Notes under the pieces: generated by a model
The model's database searches: none
What the model was told of the DNA's origin: nothing
The model's input: only the letters and a program-made list of their open reading frames with translations
Made by a program: the position numbers and the translations under genes
Assembly (NCBI GenBank): GCA_038205115.1
Contig: JBBRCE010000003.1
Span: forward strand, 1 to 64,000
From: JBBRCE01 sp038205115
GTDB lineage: Bacteria > Planctomycetota > Planctomycetia > Pirellulales > JBBRCE01
DNA length: 64,000 nt
Reading direction: 5' to 3'
Part shown: one piece after another, positions 15,282 through 23,365 of the stretch
Layout: each line of letters starts with the position of its first letter
How positions within the stretch are numbered: position 1 is the first letter of the stretch

Positions 15282-16292
15282 ATGACTCATCGTTTTCACG
15301 CGGTTTCTCGCCAAGCGGGCGGTCTGCCCAAGGCCGTCGTTACCAAATTCTTCGTGGGCTCACTGCTGCTCACGCTGTGCCTGATTTGCATCGCCGCGAG
15401 TGATTACCGAACGTATGCCGCCGACCCGGCCGAAAAAGCGGCAGCCGACAAAACGGTGAAGGAAATCCCCAAGCCAGAAGACCTGATTTTGACGACGCAA
15501 GATAAAGTTACAATCAACGCCGTTTACTATGGCAGCAATTTGGGCAAAAAAGCGGTGCCCATCATCTTGTTGCACGGATATAAAGGCAGCCATGCGGATT
15601 TCACGGCGCTGGCCTTGTCGTTGCAAAAAGCCGGACATGCAGTGGTTGTGCCCGACTTGCGCGGGCACGGTAAAAGCACCAAAGTGGCCGGCGGTCGCGA
15701 CTTGGACGCCGCCTCGCTCAAGAAGAACGATTTCGCCGCAATGCTGCTGGACATTGAAGCCGTGAAAGACTTCTTGCTGAAAAAGAATAACGAAGGCGAA
15801 TTGAATATCGAAAAGCTGTGCGTCGTCGGTAGTGAATTGGGCGCGACGCTGGCCATCAAGTACGCGTCTTACGATTGGCACTGGCCGCAACTGATTGGCG
15901 TCAAGCAAGGCCGCGACGTCAAAGCCGTAGTCATGATCTCGCCAGATATGGATTTCAAAGGTTTGAACATGAAGGATGACATCGCCGACAAAAACCTGCA
16001 GTCGGAGCTTTCGATCATGGTGCTGGTGGGCGACCAAAGCCCCAAGAATCTTCAAGACGCCAAGCGCATCAACCAACAATTGGAACGCCTGCATCCCGAC
16101 CCGCCAGCCGATTCCACGCCCGAGCAACGCTCCGAAAAACGCGATTATTACTTCATCCCGCTGAAGACCAATCTGCAAGGCACCAAGTTGCTCGGCGCGA
16201 ATTTGAACGTCGAAGAGTTCATGAATCAATTCGTCGAACGCCGGCTTTCGAAAAAGCCGTTTGCCTGGACCGATCGCACCTCGAAGTTGTAA
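15282..16292 (+). CDS. Exported alpha/beta-hydrolase fold protein lacking the catalytic triad
   Basis: From the ATG at 15282 the 336-residue protein has a membrane/signal segment (about 20-47), then an alpha/beta-hydrolase fold: oxyanion-loop ILLHGYKG (about 95-102) and VVVPDLRGHGKS (121-132). At the nucleophile elbow, where active members read G-x-S-x-G, it reads VVGSELGA: the nucleophile position (185) is Glu. The late strand MVLVGDQS keeps an Asp. The usual His motif near the end is absent (LKTNLQGTKLLG). It may be a binding protein rather than an esterase. An in-frame TTG at 15159 would add 41 residues, but the ATG puts the hydrophobic segment at the N-terminus. Confidence 0.7.
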   Translation: MTHRFHAVSRQAGGLPKAVVTKFFVGSLLLTLCLICIAASDYRTYAADPAEKAAADKTVKEIPKPEDLILTTQDKVTINAVYYGSNLGKKAVPIILLHGYKGSHADFTALALSLQKAGHAVVVPDLRGHGKSTKVAGGRDLDAASLKKNDFAAMLLDIEAVKDFLLKKNNEGELNIEKLCVVGSELGATLAIKYASYDWHWPQLIGVKQGRDVKAVVMISPDMDFKGLNMKDDIADKNLQSELSIMVLVGDQSPKNLQDAKRINQQLERLHPDPPADSTPEQRSEKRDYYFIPLKTNLQGTKLLGANLNVEEFMNQFVERRLSKKPFAWTDRTSKL

Positions 16293-16312
16293 TAGGTGGC
16301 CACAGCTCGCGC

Positions 16313-16996
16313 ATGACTCGCAAACGGCCGGCGCTCAACCGAGCGCAAATCCAAGAAATCGAGCGCCGCGCTGTCGAGCAGTGCGGTCTTTCGTGGGCGG
16401 TGCTGATGGAAAATGCCGGCCGCGGCACGGCCGATGTGCTGCGGCGGCTGCGAATCGACGGACCCGTCGTCGTCTGCTGCGGCAAAGGAAACAACGGTGG
16501 CGATGGCTATGTGATCGCGCGACATTTGGAGTCGCACGGTCACGCGGTCTCCACGTTCCTATTTTGCGATCCGCTGCAACTGACGGGCGCCGCGGCCGAG
16601 AATCTGTCGATTCTGCGACATTGCCGCGTCCGCATTGATGTGGTCGACACCACGTATCGCTGGGCTCGCTTTACAAAAGCGCTGGCCGCCGCGGCTTGGG
16701 TTGTCGACGCGCTGCTCGGCACCGGCGCCAGCGGATCGCCCCAAGTGCCGCTGGATCGAGCCATCCGCGCCATCAACGACTGCGGTCGGCCGGTCTTGGC
16801 TGTCGACGTGCCCAGCGGGCTGGACTGCGATACTGGCCAACCCGGTCTGCCTACGGTGCGCGCCCAGCACACATGCACTTTTGTCGCGCCCAAACCGGGC
16901 TTTTTAGTGCGCGGCGCTCGAGCTTACACGGGCAAAGTTCACACGCTGGGCATCGGAATTCCCAGCGGGGTGAGCGAAACGCTGCGGGCCGAGTAA
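16313..16996 (+). CDS. nnrE: NAD(P)H-hydrate epimerase
   Basis: The enzyme interconverts R and S forms of damaged, hydrated NAD(P)H so that a dehydratase can repair both. The 227-residue protein is a single YjeF N-terminal domain: QIQEIERRA at the start, the nucleotide loop VVCCGKGNNGGDGYVIAR, VVDALLGTGASG, and the metal-site motif AVDVPSGLDCDTG, ending with the FVAPKPGF strand. The kinase-like dehydratase domain (NnrD) fused in many bacteria is absent. It starts 20 nt after the preceding gene and may be co-transcribed with it. Confidence 0.9.
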   Translation: MTRKRPALNRAQIQEIERRAVEQCGLSWAVLMENAGRGTADVLRRLRIDGPVVVCCGKGNNGGDGYVIARHLESHGHAVSTFLFCDPLQLTGAAAENLSILRHCRVRIDVVDTTYRWARFTKALAAAAWVVDALLGTGASGSPQVPLDRAIRAINDCGRPVLAVDVPSGLDCDTGQPGLPTVRAQHTCTFVAPKPGFLVRGARAYTGKVHTLGIGIPSGVSETLRAE

Positions 16997-17055
16997 GCGA
17001 TCTTGAGCGCGACTTTCGGTCGCACGGACCGCTGGCTGCAATCCGCAGCGCCGCA

Positions 17056-18093
17056 CTACTTGGGCGCTACGCGAATGCGAACGTTGTACGCACCGGCAAA
17101 AGGCTCGTCTGTAAATTGTTCACTCATGGCGATGCCAAACCGCAACAGGCCGGATCGCTCGGCGACAAAGGTGTTTTTGGATCCGATCTTTTGGACTTCG
17201 CCATTTCCGATTTTTGCGACCAAGGCGCCGCCGAGGATTTTTTCGGGCACGTACCAATCGAAGCTCATTGCGCCATCGGGCGAACTCTTGGCCTCCTGGC
17301 CGGCGGACGTCATGTTAATTTGGCCATCCGCGCTGACGGTGATTCGATCGCCTTTTTGCACGCGGATTCCGCTATCGGCAAATTCCTTGGTAACCAGATT
17401 GCTGACGCCATTGACTTTGATGCTTTTGCGGAATTCGGACTTTGCTGCCGTTTCTCGCTGGGCACGGCAAATGTCGGCCAGTTTCAATTTCAGATCGCCA
17501 TACGGACTGACCACGACAAAACTCTGCGGCACGATGTGCCCCACGGCGGTGAAGTTTGCCGTTTCCACGGCGTCGCCTTCAGCGAGCGAAACGCGGACGT
17601 CGCCGGTTTCCTCGGGCTCGCTTTGCTCCAGCTCGTTCTGAAGCTCTTCGAGGCCCGTCTTCAATTTGGCCTTGAGTTGCTCGCCGCCCGCTTTGAGCAC
17701 GCGGTCGACTTCCGGTTTGATGCCCGGCCCAAGTTGAATCAGAGTTTCGATGGCCGACTCGCGTTTTTCGACTTCGGATTCGCCCAGCGTCGCAATCAGC
17801 GACTGAATCTTGTTTCGCGACAAGGGGTGGCTACTCAATCCCGGCGCAAATCCTAGCAGCGACTCGACCGGAATCTTCAGCAGGCCGAAATCGGTTTGAA
17901 GTTCGACCTCCTTGAGCTGAAACTTGCCGCTGACCATCGATCCGTCCATCAAATAGAATTGCATGAGTGCCGCATCGGCCGATTTCAGCGCCAACGGATC
18001 ACGCGACTTCGATTCGGCCGCAAACAACGGCAGGCAAGTGATGGCCACGACCGTCAGAACAACGCTACTGCGTCGCGCTTGATTGAGTTTCAT
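17056..18093 (-). CDS. Secreted protein with a C-terminal LecA-like (PA-IL) domain
   Basis: The 345 residues begin with a signal peptide (through about 27). Residues 40-90 form a small beta domain (FYLMDGSMVSGKFQLKEVEL), followed by a helical, Glu/Leu-rich spacer (about 95-165). A C-terminal region from about 230 resembles the galactophilic lectin LecA: a strand pair around GIRVQKGDRITVSADGQI, then GALVAKIGNGEVQKIG, which closely recalls the LecA GALVMKIGN segment, and AGAYNVRIRV at the end. The calcium and sugar ligands of LecA near its C-terminus are only partly preserved, so sugar binding is uncertain. It is convergent with nnrE. Confidence 0.65.
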   Translation of the reverse strand: MKLNQARRSSVVLTVVAITCLPLFAAESKSRDPLALKSADAALMQFYLMDGSMVSGKFQLKEVELQTDFGLLKIPVESLLGFAPGLSSHPLSRNKIQSLIATLGESEVEKRESAIETLIQLGPGIKPEVDRVLKAGGEQLKAKLKTGLEELQNELEQSEPEETGDVRVSLAEGDAVETANFTAVGHIVPQSFVVVSPYGDLKLKLADICRAQRETAAKSEFRKSIKVNGVSNLVTKEFADSGIRVQKGDRITVSADGQINMTSAGQEAKSSPDGAMSFDWYVPEKILGGALVAKIGNGEVQKIGSKNTFVAERSGLLRFGIAMSEQFTDEPFAGAYNVRIRVAPK

Positions 18094-18463
18094 GGAAACG
18101 ATCCGTGCTTAAAAATGGTAAACGCCCCCCACTTTGCCCAGTCGGGCAACCGCAATCTTAATCCAAACAGAAGCGTTGCCGGCGACGCTTCGGTCGTTTT
18201 TTTTACACATCTCCAGAAAATCGCCATAGCGACCGGTCTCCCGACCGGTTTAATCGCGCTAAGCCATTGCGGGACTATGTGTTAAGAAAGAAGCCCACTG
18301 CGGCAAAAAACTTGACACTCGTACGCGGCGGATTTATCATCGAATGTAATCCCTTCTCTGTCGGTTGGCGACGAATTCTCGTCGTATGGACTTTGTTTGA
18401 ACCCTCGGGCTCAAGCAGAAGAAGGTCGCTTTCTGACCGATTTCATTCTCGCGGGTTGATGTT
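18094..18463. other. Intergenic control region between divergent genes
   Basis: This 370-bp region separates the LecA-like gene (minus) and the gene at 18464 (plus). It contains a run of eight T (18198-18205), two direct copies of CGACCGGT around 18219-18240 that can pair as a hairpin, and the near-consensus promoter annotated separately. No gene is seen. Confidence 0.5.
18312..18340 (+). promoter_or_regulatory. Sigma-70 type promoter for the gene at 18464
   Basis: A perfect -35 TTGACA (18312-18317) is separated by exactly 17 bp from TATCAT (18335-18340), five of six matches to the -10 consensus. It points to the gene at 18464 and would give a 5' leader of about 115 nt. Confidence 0.75.
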
Positions 18464-20119
18464 ATGGACTCGATTGTGCCAATCGTATGCGGGATCGCAC
18501 TGCTCATGGGCCTGATTGGCGCGGCGCTCAGTCGCTCGACGTGGCGTTGGTATAACATCACGCTGCTCGTGCTGATCTTGTTGATTACGCCGTTTTGCTT
18601 TTTGCTCACGGCACGGCTGGTTTCTACCCAATTCAATTGGCACAACGCTGTTCAAGGCGCGGATCGCAAAAAGGTTGAAGTCGAATTGGCGACGTCCGGG
18701 TCCGTTCCGGATAGTATCACGGCCGATTGGAAGAAACTGCTGACGGATTTAAAAGTCGGCGAAGTGATGGTTCGCGCGGCGCAAGATGGCGAGCGGCCCA
18801 GCGTGGACCGCCAGGGAACCGAGTTTGCGCCGGTGTACCGGGTGAAAGGCATCTTGGCTGCAAATGGCCAGCTTTCGTTGCCCAAAGGCGAACTCTCCGT
18901 CTACGATCGCTTGGGCGTTAAGACCTGGCTGCAAACCTTAAACGATAAAGCCGTGCTGGGCTACGAAAACGCGATTGCCGATACCGAGCAATCGATCAAG
19001 GATCTGAAAAAAGGCATCGTCAATGGAAATGCGGTGATTGTGCCCGGCGCGGTGCAATTGGATCGCGATTGGACCCGCGTCACTTGGCCGCACGACCGCG
19101 GTTGGGTTAACGTACCGCGCGAACCGCGGCCGGTTTCCGGTGGCATGTTGTCGGCTGGTATCAAAGACACGATCGATCCAAAATCCACTTACTACATCTT
19201 CGAATCCAAATCAGGCAGTCAGGGCGGGACATTTCTCGGCGAATTCAAGATCGAAAAGTTGGATAACGGCGCGGTGATCTTTGACTCGCTGTGGCCGAAA
19301 ACGCCCGAGGCAATTGCCAAGATCAACGCCAGCGGACCGTGGGATATCTACGAGATCATGCCGTACGACGAGCATTGGACCTTTGCCGGCATGGATGCCA
19401 AGCAGTTGGCGGATTACTTTCCGGCCAAACTCGGCGCGGGCGAAAATACGCGTCTGTCCGAAGTCGCCAAGGAATACACACGCGACGGCAAGCCCGTGCC
19501 GGACAGCGCGCCGGACGCCCCCGATGTTTGGATCAAAGTGCAGTTCGAAAAAGATTATTCCATCACGGACGAAAAAAAGACGGCCCCCAACGATCCCAAC
19601 GCCGGCAAGTACAGCTTCGTCAAAGGCGATGTTGGCGTGTTCGATCCGCAATCGGCAGCCGAATTGATCGCCACGCACGCAGCCAAAAAAGTCGGTCGCC
19701 AGTACGTGCGAACGCTGCGCGATTACGCCAACTCGTATCGCGATTATTGGCGTCGCCAGCATCTTTTCGAAGCGCCGATTGCCCTGCTCCGAGATTCCAA
19801 CCAAAAGGTCGCACTTGGCATTCAGTCTGTCACCGCGGAAACGGCCGTTCGCAAATCCGAACGCGACAAACTCGCCGCCGACCTGGCCAAGTTCAAAGAA
19901 GAGGCCGCAATCGCCACCAAAGTGACAAACAAGATCGAAGACGCGCTGGCCAAGGCCAAGCAAGATGGCAGCGTGCTCAACCAACAAGTTAAAGCTCTGA
20001 CCGCCGAACTCGAATCCGTGCAGCGTAGCCTGCTGCCGGGAGAACAACGCGAAGCAACCAAAGACGCGATTCCGCCGGTCAAAGTCGCGCCGGACGATAA
20101 GCAAGCCCTCACACCGTAA
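18464..20119 (+). CDS. Membrane-anchored coiled-coil protein with novel shared domain
   Basis: The 551 residues start with two hydrophobic helices (about 5-22 and 32-51). Residues 88-164 repeat the domain of the secreted protein at 12994 (LKVGEVMVRAAQDGERPSVD ... GTEFAPVYRVKGILAANGQL). The middle (190-420) is beta-rich with many Trp/Pro. The last 120 residues form a coiled coil (SERDKLAADLAKFKEEAAIATK ... LNQQVKALTAELESVQRSLL). It is likely exposed to the periplasm, where the coiled coil could mediate assembly. It is transcribed from a strong promoter at 18312. No family recognised. Confidence 0.65.
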   Translation: MDSIVPIVCGIALLMGLIGAALSRSTWRWYNITLLVLILLITPFCFLLTARLVSTQFNWHNAVQGADRKKVEVELATSGSVPDSITADWKKLLTDLKVGEVMVRAAQDGERPSVDRQGTEFAPVYRVKGILAANGQLSLPKGELSVYDRLGVKTWLQTLNDKAVLGYENAIADTEQSIKDLKKGIVNGNAVIVPGAVQLDRDWTRVTWPHDRGWVNVPREPRPVSGGMLSAGIKDTIDPKSTYYIFESKSGSQGGTFLGEFKIEKLDNGAVIFDSLWPKTPEAIAKINASGPWDIYEIMPYDEHWTFAGMDAKQLADYFPAKLGAGENTRLSEVAKEYTRDGKPVPDSAPDAPDVWIKVQFEKDYSITDEKKTAPNDPNAGKYSFVKGDVGVFDPQSAAELIATHAAKKVGRQYVRTLRDYANSYRDYWRRQHLFEAPIALLRDSNQKVALGIQSVTAETAVRKSERDKLAADLAKFKEEAAIATKVTNKIEDALAKAKQDGSVLNQQVKALTAELESVQRSLLPGEQREATKDAIPPVKVAPDDKQALTP

Positions 20120-20273
20120 TTCTGCCAGTAGCCGCCGCGTGTTGCCCTCATGCCGCGGCAAGAACTCCGCCGGAAATCGCTGGCGCTCTTTCCAGGACCT
20201 GAATCCGGGGTATAATTCAGGAAGTTCTCGCTGTAAAACTCGGTTCCATTTGATTCCGGAGCGTTCGATCGCC

Positions 20274-20603
20274 ATGGTTACTTTGACTGAACGGGCAGCA
20301 ACCGAAATTCGTAAAGTCTGGGAAGATCAGAAGTTCGAGCCAGAAACTCTGCTTCGCGTTGGTCTGACCGGCGGCGGTTGCAGTGGATTTACCTACAAGC
20401 TCGCGCCGGACAAAAACTTCGACGCGGCCGCCGACACCAAGTTCGATTGCCACGGCGTGACCGTGATTGTCGACAAGAAGAGCGCACTTTACCTGGAAGG
20501 TACTGTCGTCGACTTCTACGAAGGCCTCGAAAAACGCGGCTTCACCTTCGAAAACCCCAACGCCGTCAAGACCTGCGGTTGCGGAAGCTCTTTCCAAGCG
20601 TAA
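20274..20603 (+). CDS. erpA: A-type iron-sulfur cluster carrier
   Basis: ErpA/IscA-type proteins hand [4Fe-4S] or [2Fe-2S] clusters to target enzymes. The 109-residue product has the three ligand Cys of the family: C36 in GGGCSGFTY, and C101 and C103 in KTCGCGSSF at the C-terminus. I use the ATG at 20274; the longer frame upstream is not protein-like. No isc or suf gene is adjacent. A strong terminator at 20705 ends the unit. The choice between erpA and iscA cannot be made from sequence alone. Confidence 0.85.
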   Translation: MVTLTERAATEIRKVWEDQKFEPETLLRVGLTGGGCSGFTYKLAPDKNFDAAADTKFDCHGVTVIVDKKSALYLEGTVVDFYEGLEKRGFTFENPNAVKTCGCGSSFQA

Positions 20604-20704
20604 CGTCGCGACGAGTTGACCCTCGGCCGTCAGAACATCACTCGGTTGGTGAATTTGCGACTGGCGCACTTTCGCACGAACCGCTGCAAAAATCATTCTC
20701 ACTC

Positions 20705-20743
20705 ACGGGATGCACGTCGTGCTTGGCGTGCTTCCCGTTTTTT
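20705..20743 (+). terminator. Intrinsic terminator after the Fe-S carrier gene
   Basis: ACGGGA (20705-20710) pairs with TCCCGT (20733-20738), and inside it GCACG (20712-20716) pairs with CGTGC (20727-20731) across a single T-T mismatch. A run of six T (20738-20743) follows. The remaining 150 bp to 20896 hold nothing else recognisable. Confidence 0.8.
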
Positions 20744-20896
20744 ATGATTCGTTCGCTGTATTGGCAGCAGGCTGCGCGATATTCGACCGCGCCAGTCTGA
20801 GAGCGAGATCTTCTCGAGACTGCCGCGGCTAGGAGCCGTGAATTGACTCGCTCCGCTGCGGTTCTATAATCAACTGAACCTTTCTGAGGTTCATGC

Positions 20897-23206
20897 GTGG
20901 CTACAGGCTTGCCTCATCTAATGTTAGCAACGTGTGAAATGGACTTGCGTCGCTACCACTGCCGGCCGGCATTGTCTGGCCGTGGCTTGATCCCACGCAT
21001 TTGCTCGTGGCTGCTGACGTTCAGTGCGTTGATCGTGACTTTGGGCACGATGCAATCCTGGGTAGTGGCCGAAGACGCACCGCCAGCAACCGCTAAAAAA
21101 CCAGCCGAAGATCGACCGCCGGCACGCGGTCCTACGAAATTGATTCGCGTGCCGCTACCGCTCACCGGCGATTCACGCGTTGCCACGTCGATTCGTCGCT
21201 TTGTCGAGAAACAAGCGGCCGAACGACTCGCTGCCGGCAAGCAAAATGCAGCCCTGACGCCACGGCCAACTTTGGTGCTTGAGTTTACCACCGAGTTGAG
21301 CGAAGCAGGCACGGGTAGTACGTTTGGTCAGGCGTATGATCTGGCGACACTGCTCACCGGTCCAGAATTGGCCGACATCGAGACCTACGCTTACATTCCC
21401 AAAACCATCAAAGGCCATGCAGTGCTTGTGGCCTTGGCCTGCAAGAACATCGCCATCGCCCCGGATGCGGAAATAGGCGACGCTGGCATCGATGAGAAGG
21501 GCCCAATCTCCGTGGCCATTCGCAAGGCCTATGACGAAGTCGCCAGCCGGCGGAGAACGGTCGCCAGCGCGCTGGCGATCAACATGCTGGACCGCAACGC
21601 CGAAGTTTACCAAGTGGCCGTGCTCGGCCAAGGTACGCAATTTGTCGTCGGCGCAAGCGAACTCGCCACGCTCAAAAAAACCGAGACCCTCACCGACGAA
21701 ACACGTTTGCCTCAGCCGGGCCTGTATTCCGGGCAATCGATTTCCGAGAAAGGTTACTTCACGGTTTGCCTGGCCAAGGATCGCGCGGCGCTCGCTCGCG
21801 AGTTGGGCGTGGATGCCGATAAGTTGCGCCCCGATTCGTTCGCGGACCGCCAGTGGGTGGCAAGGCAAATCGTGGTCGATCAGACCATTACGGCCGCGGT
21901 CGCCGATGAAACCAGCCGGATGATCGACGAGCAAGTTCATAGCGGCGATGTGAATATGATCATCCTCCGGCTGAACAGCGCCGGCGGATCGCTGGCGGAC
22001 AGCGCCAAGCTGGCCACCTACTTGGCCAGTCTCGATTCCAACAAAGTTGTCACGGTGGCCTACATTGAGGAAAAAGCGTCGGCCGACGCGGTTTTGATCG
22101 CCTTAGCCTGCGATCAAATTGCGATGGGTCCGCTGGCGATCCTCGGCGGCCCAGGGCTCTACGAGCCCAGCAAAGACGAATTGCCGCCACTCGTGGGCGT
22201 CGTGCAAGAGCTGATGAAAGCCAAGAACCGCTCGTGGTCGCTGCCGGCGGCGCTGCTCGATCGGCAATTGAAAGTGAACCGCTACAGTTCGCCGCGCACC
22301 GGCGCCGTCGATTATTTCTGCCGAGAAGAACTCTCCAAGCTGGGCGGCGTTTGGACCGAGGGCGAAGTCATCGCGTCGGGCAACGATCGCCTTAAACTCA
22401 CCGCCGAGCAGGCCGAAAAAGTCGAACTGTCGGTCGCCACGGTCAAGGATTTCGAAGAATTCAAACAACGCTTCGGGTTGACCAGCAATCCGCAAACGGT
22501 GGCCGTCAATTGGGCGCAAAGCTTACTGCGCGAATTGGCTTCGCCTGCGCTGACTTGGCTGCTGATTTTAATTGGGTTTGTTGGTCTGTATATCGAATTG
22601 CAGGCGCCTGGCACGGGCGTCGGCGGCTTTATTTCCTTGGTGGCGTTCATGCTCTACTTTTGGGCAAACCACCTAAACGGTACGGCCGGCTGGCTGACGG
22701 TGCTGATGTTCTTAGCGGGTCTCGGTTGCATCTTGCTTGAGATCTTCGTTTTGCCCGGCTTTGCCGTGTTTGGCCTGGGCGGTGGCATGATGGTCATTGC
22801 ATCGCTGGTGCTGGCCAGCCAGACCGTGGTGCTGCCGCAAAACGAATACCAGGTTTTGCAACTTCGCAACTCTCTGTTATCGGTGTGCGGGGCGGGTGCG
22901 GCATTTTTGCTAACGGCCATCGTGCTGCGGCAATATTTACCGCGCGCGCCGATGTTCAACAAAATCGTGTTGGCTGGCCCTTCGGCGGCCGAACGCGAAG
23001 TACTGCACGCGCGCGAATCGCTGGTCGACTTCGGCCATTTGCTGGGCAAAACGGGCGAGGCGCTGACGTCGCTTGCGCCCAGCGGCAAAGCGCGGTTTGG
23101 CGACAATCGCGTGGACGTACTGTCCGACGGCGAATTTATCGACCGCGGCACGCCCGTTGAAGTTTTCGAAGTTCGCGGCAATAAAATCCTGGTGCGCCGC
23201 GTTTGA
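20897..23206 (+). CDS. NfeD family membrane protein with two ClpP-class domains
   Basis: The GTG at 20897 has GAGG 7 nt upstream, so I keep it; an ATG at 20939 would also place the signal segment (SWLLTFSALIVTLGTM) near the N-terminus. The protein (769 residues) has two tandem ClpP/crotonase-like domains, with matching ends VLVALACKNIAIAPDAEIGDAG (about 175-200) and VLIALACDQIAMGPLAILGGPG (about 395-420). The second keeps a Ser in KASADAV at the nucleophile position; the first has GHAV instead. About four membrane helices (about 550-670) and a C-terminal OB-like NfeD domain (LVDFGHLLGKTGEALTSLAPSGKARF) follow. Such proteins act in membrane protein or lipid-domain quality control. Confidence 0.8.
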   Translation: MATGLPHLMLATCEMDLRRYHCRPALSGRGLIPRICSWLLTFSALIVTLGTMQSWVVAEDAPPATAKKPAEDRPPARGPTKLIRVPLPLTGDSRVATSIRRFVEKQAAERLAAGKQNAALTPRPTLVLEFTTELSEAGTGSTFGQAYDLATLLTGPELADIETYAYIPKTIKGHAVLVALACKNIAIAPDAEIGDAGIDEKGPISVAIRKAYDEVASRRRTVASALAINMLDRNAEVYQVAVLGQGTQFVVGASELATLKKTETLTDETRLPQPGLYSGQSISEKGYFTVCLAKDRAALARELGVDADKLRPDSFADRQWVARQIVVDQTITAAVADETSRMIDEQVHSGDVNMIILRLNSAGGSLADSAKLATYLASLDSNKVVTVAYIEEKASADAVLIALACDQIAMGPLAILGGPGLYEPSKDELPPLVGVVQELMKAKNRSWSLPAALLDRQLKVNRYSSPRTGAVDYFCREELSKLGGVWTEGEVIASGNDRLKLTAEQAEKVELSVATVKDFEEFKQRFGLTSNPQTVAVNWAQSLLRELASPALTWLLILIGFVGLYIELQAPGTGVGGFISLVAFMLYFWANHLNGTAGWLTVLMFLAGLGCILLEIFVLPGFAVFGLGGGMMVIASLVLASQTVVLPQNEYQVLQLRNSLLSVCGAGAAFLLTAIVLRQYLPRAPMFNKIVLAGPSAAEREVLHARESLVDFGHLLGKTGEALTSLAPSGKARFGDNRVDVLSDGEFIDRGTPVEVFEVRGNKILVRRV

Positions 23207-23365
23207 ATTTCAAGCACGACGCACGACGCCGATGGTCTGCAACGTAGCAACAGGCGTGGTGAAACGCGCCGCGCTGGCCTATAATTTCGGCTGAAATGCG
23301 TTGAGTCTGCCGCGGCGGCCGCGCGGGCCACTGCCCATCACGATTTTTCTCGATACTGCAAATTC

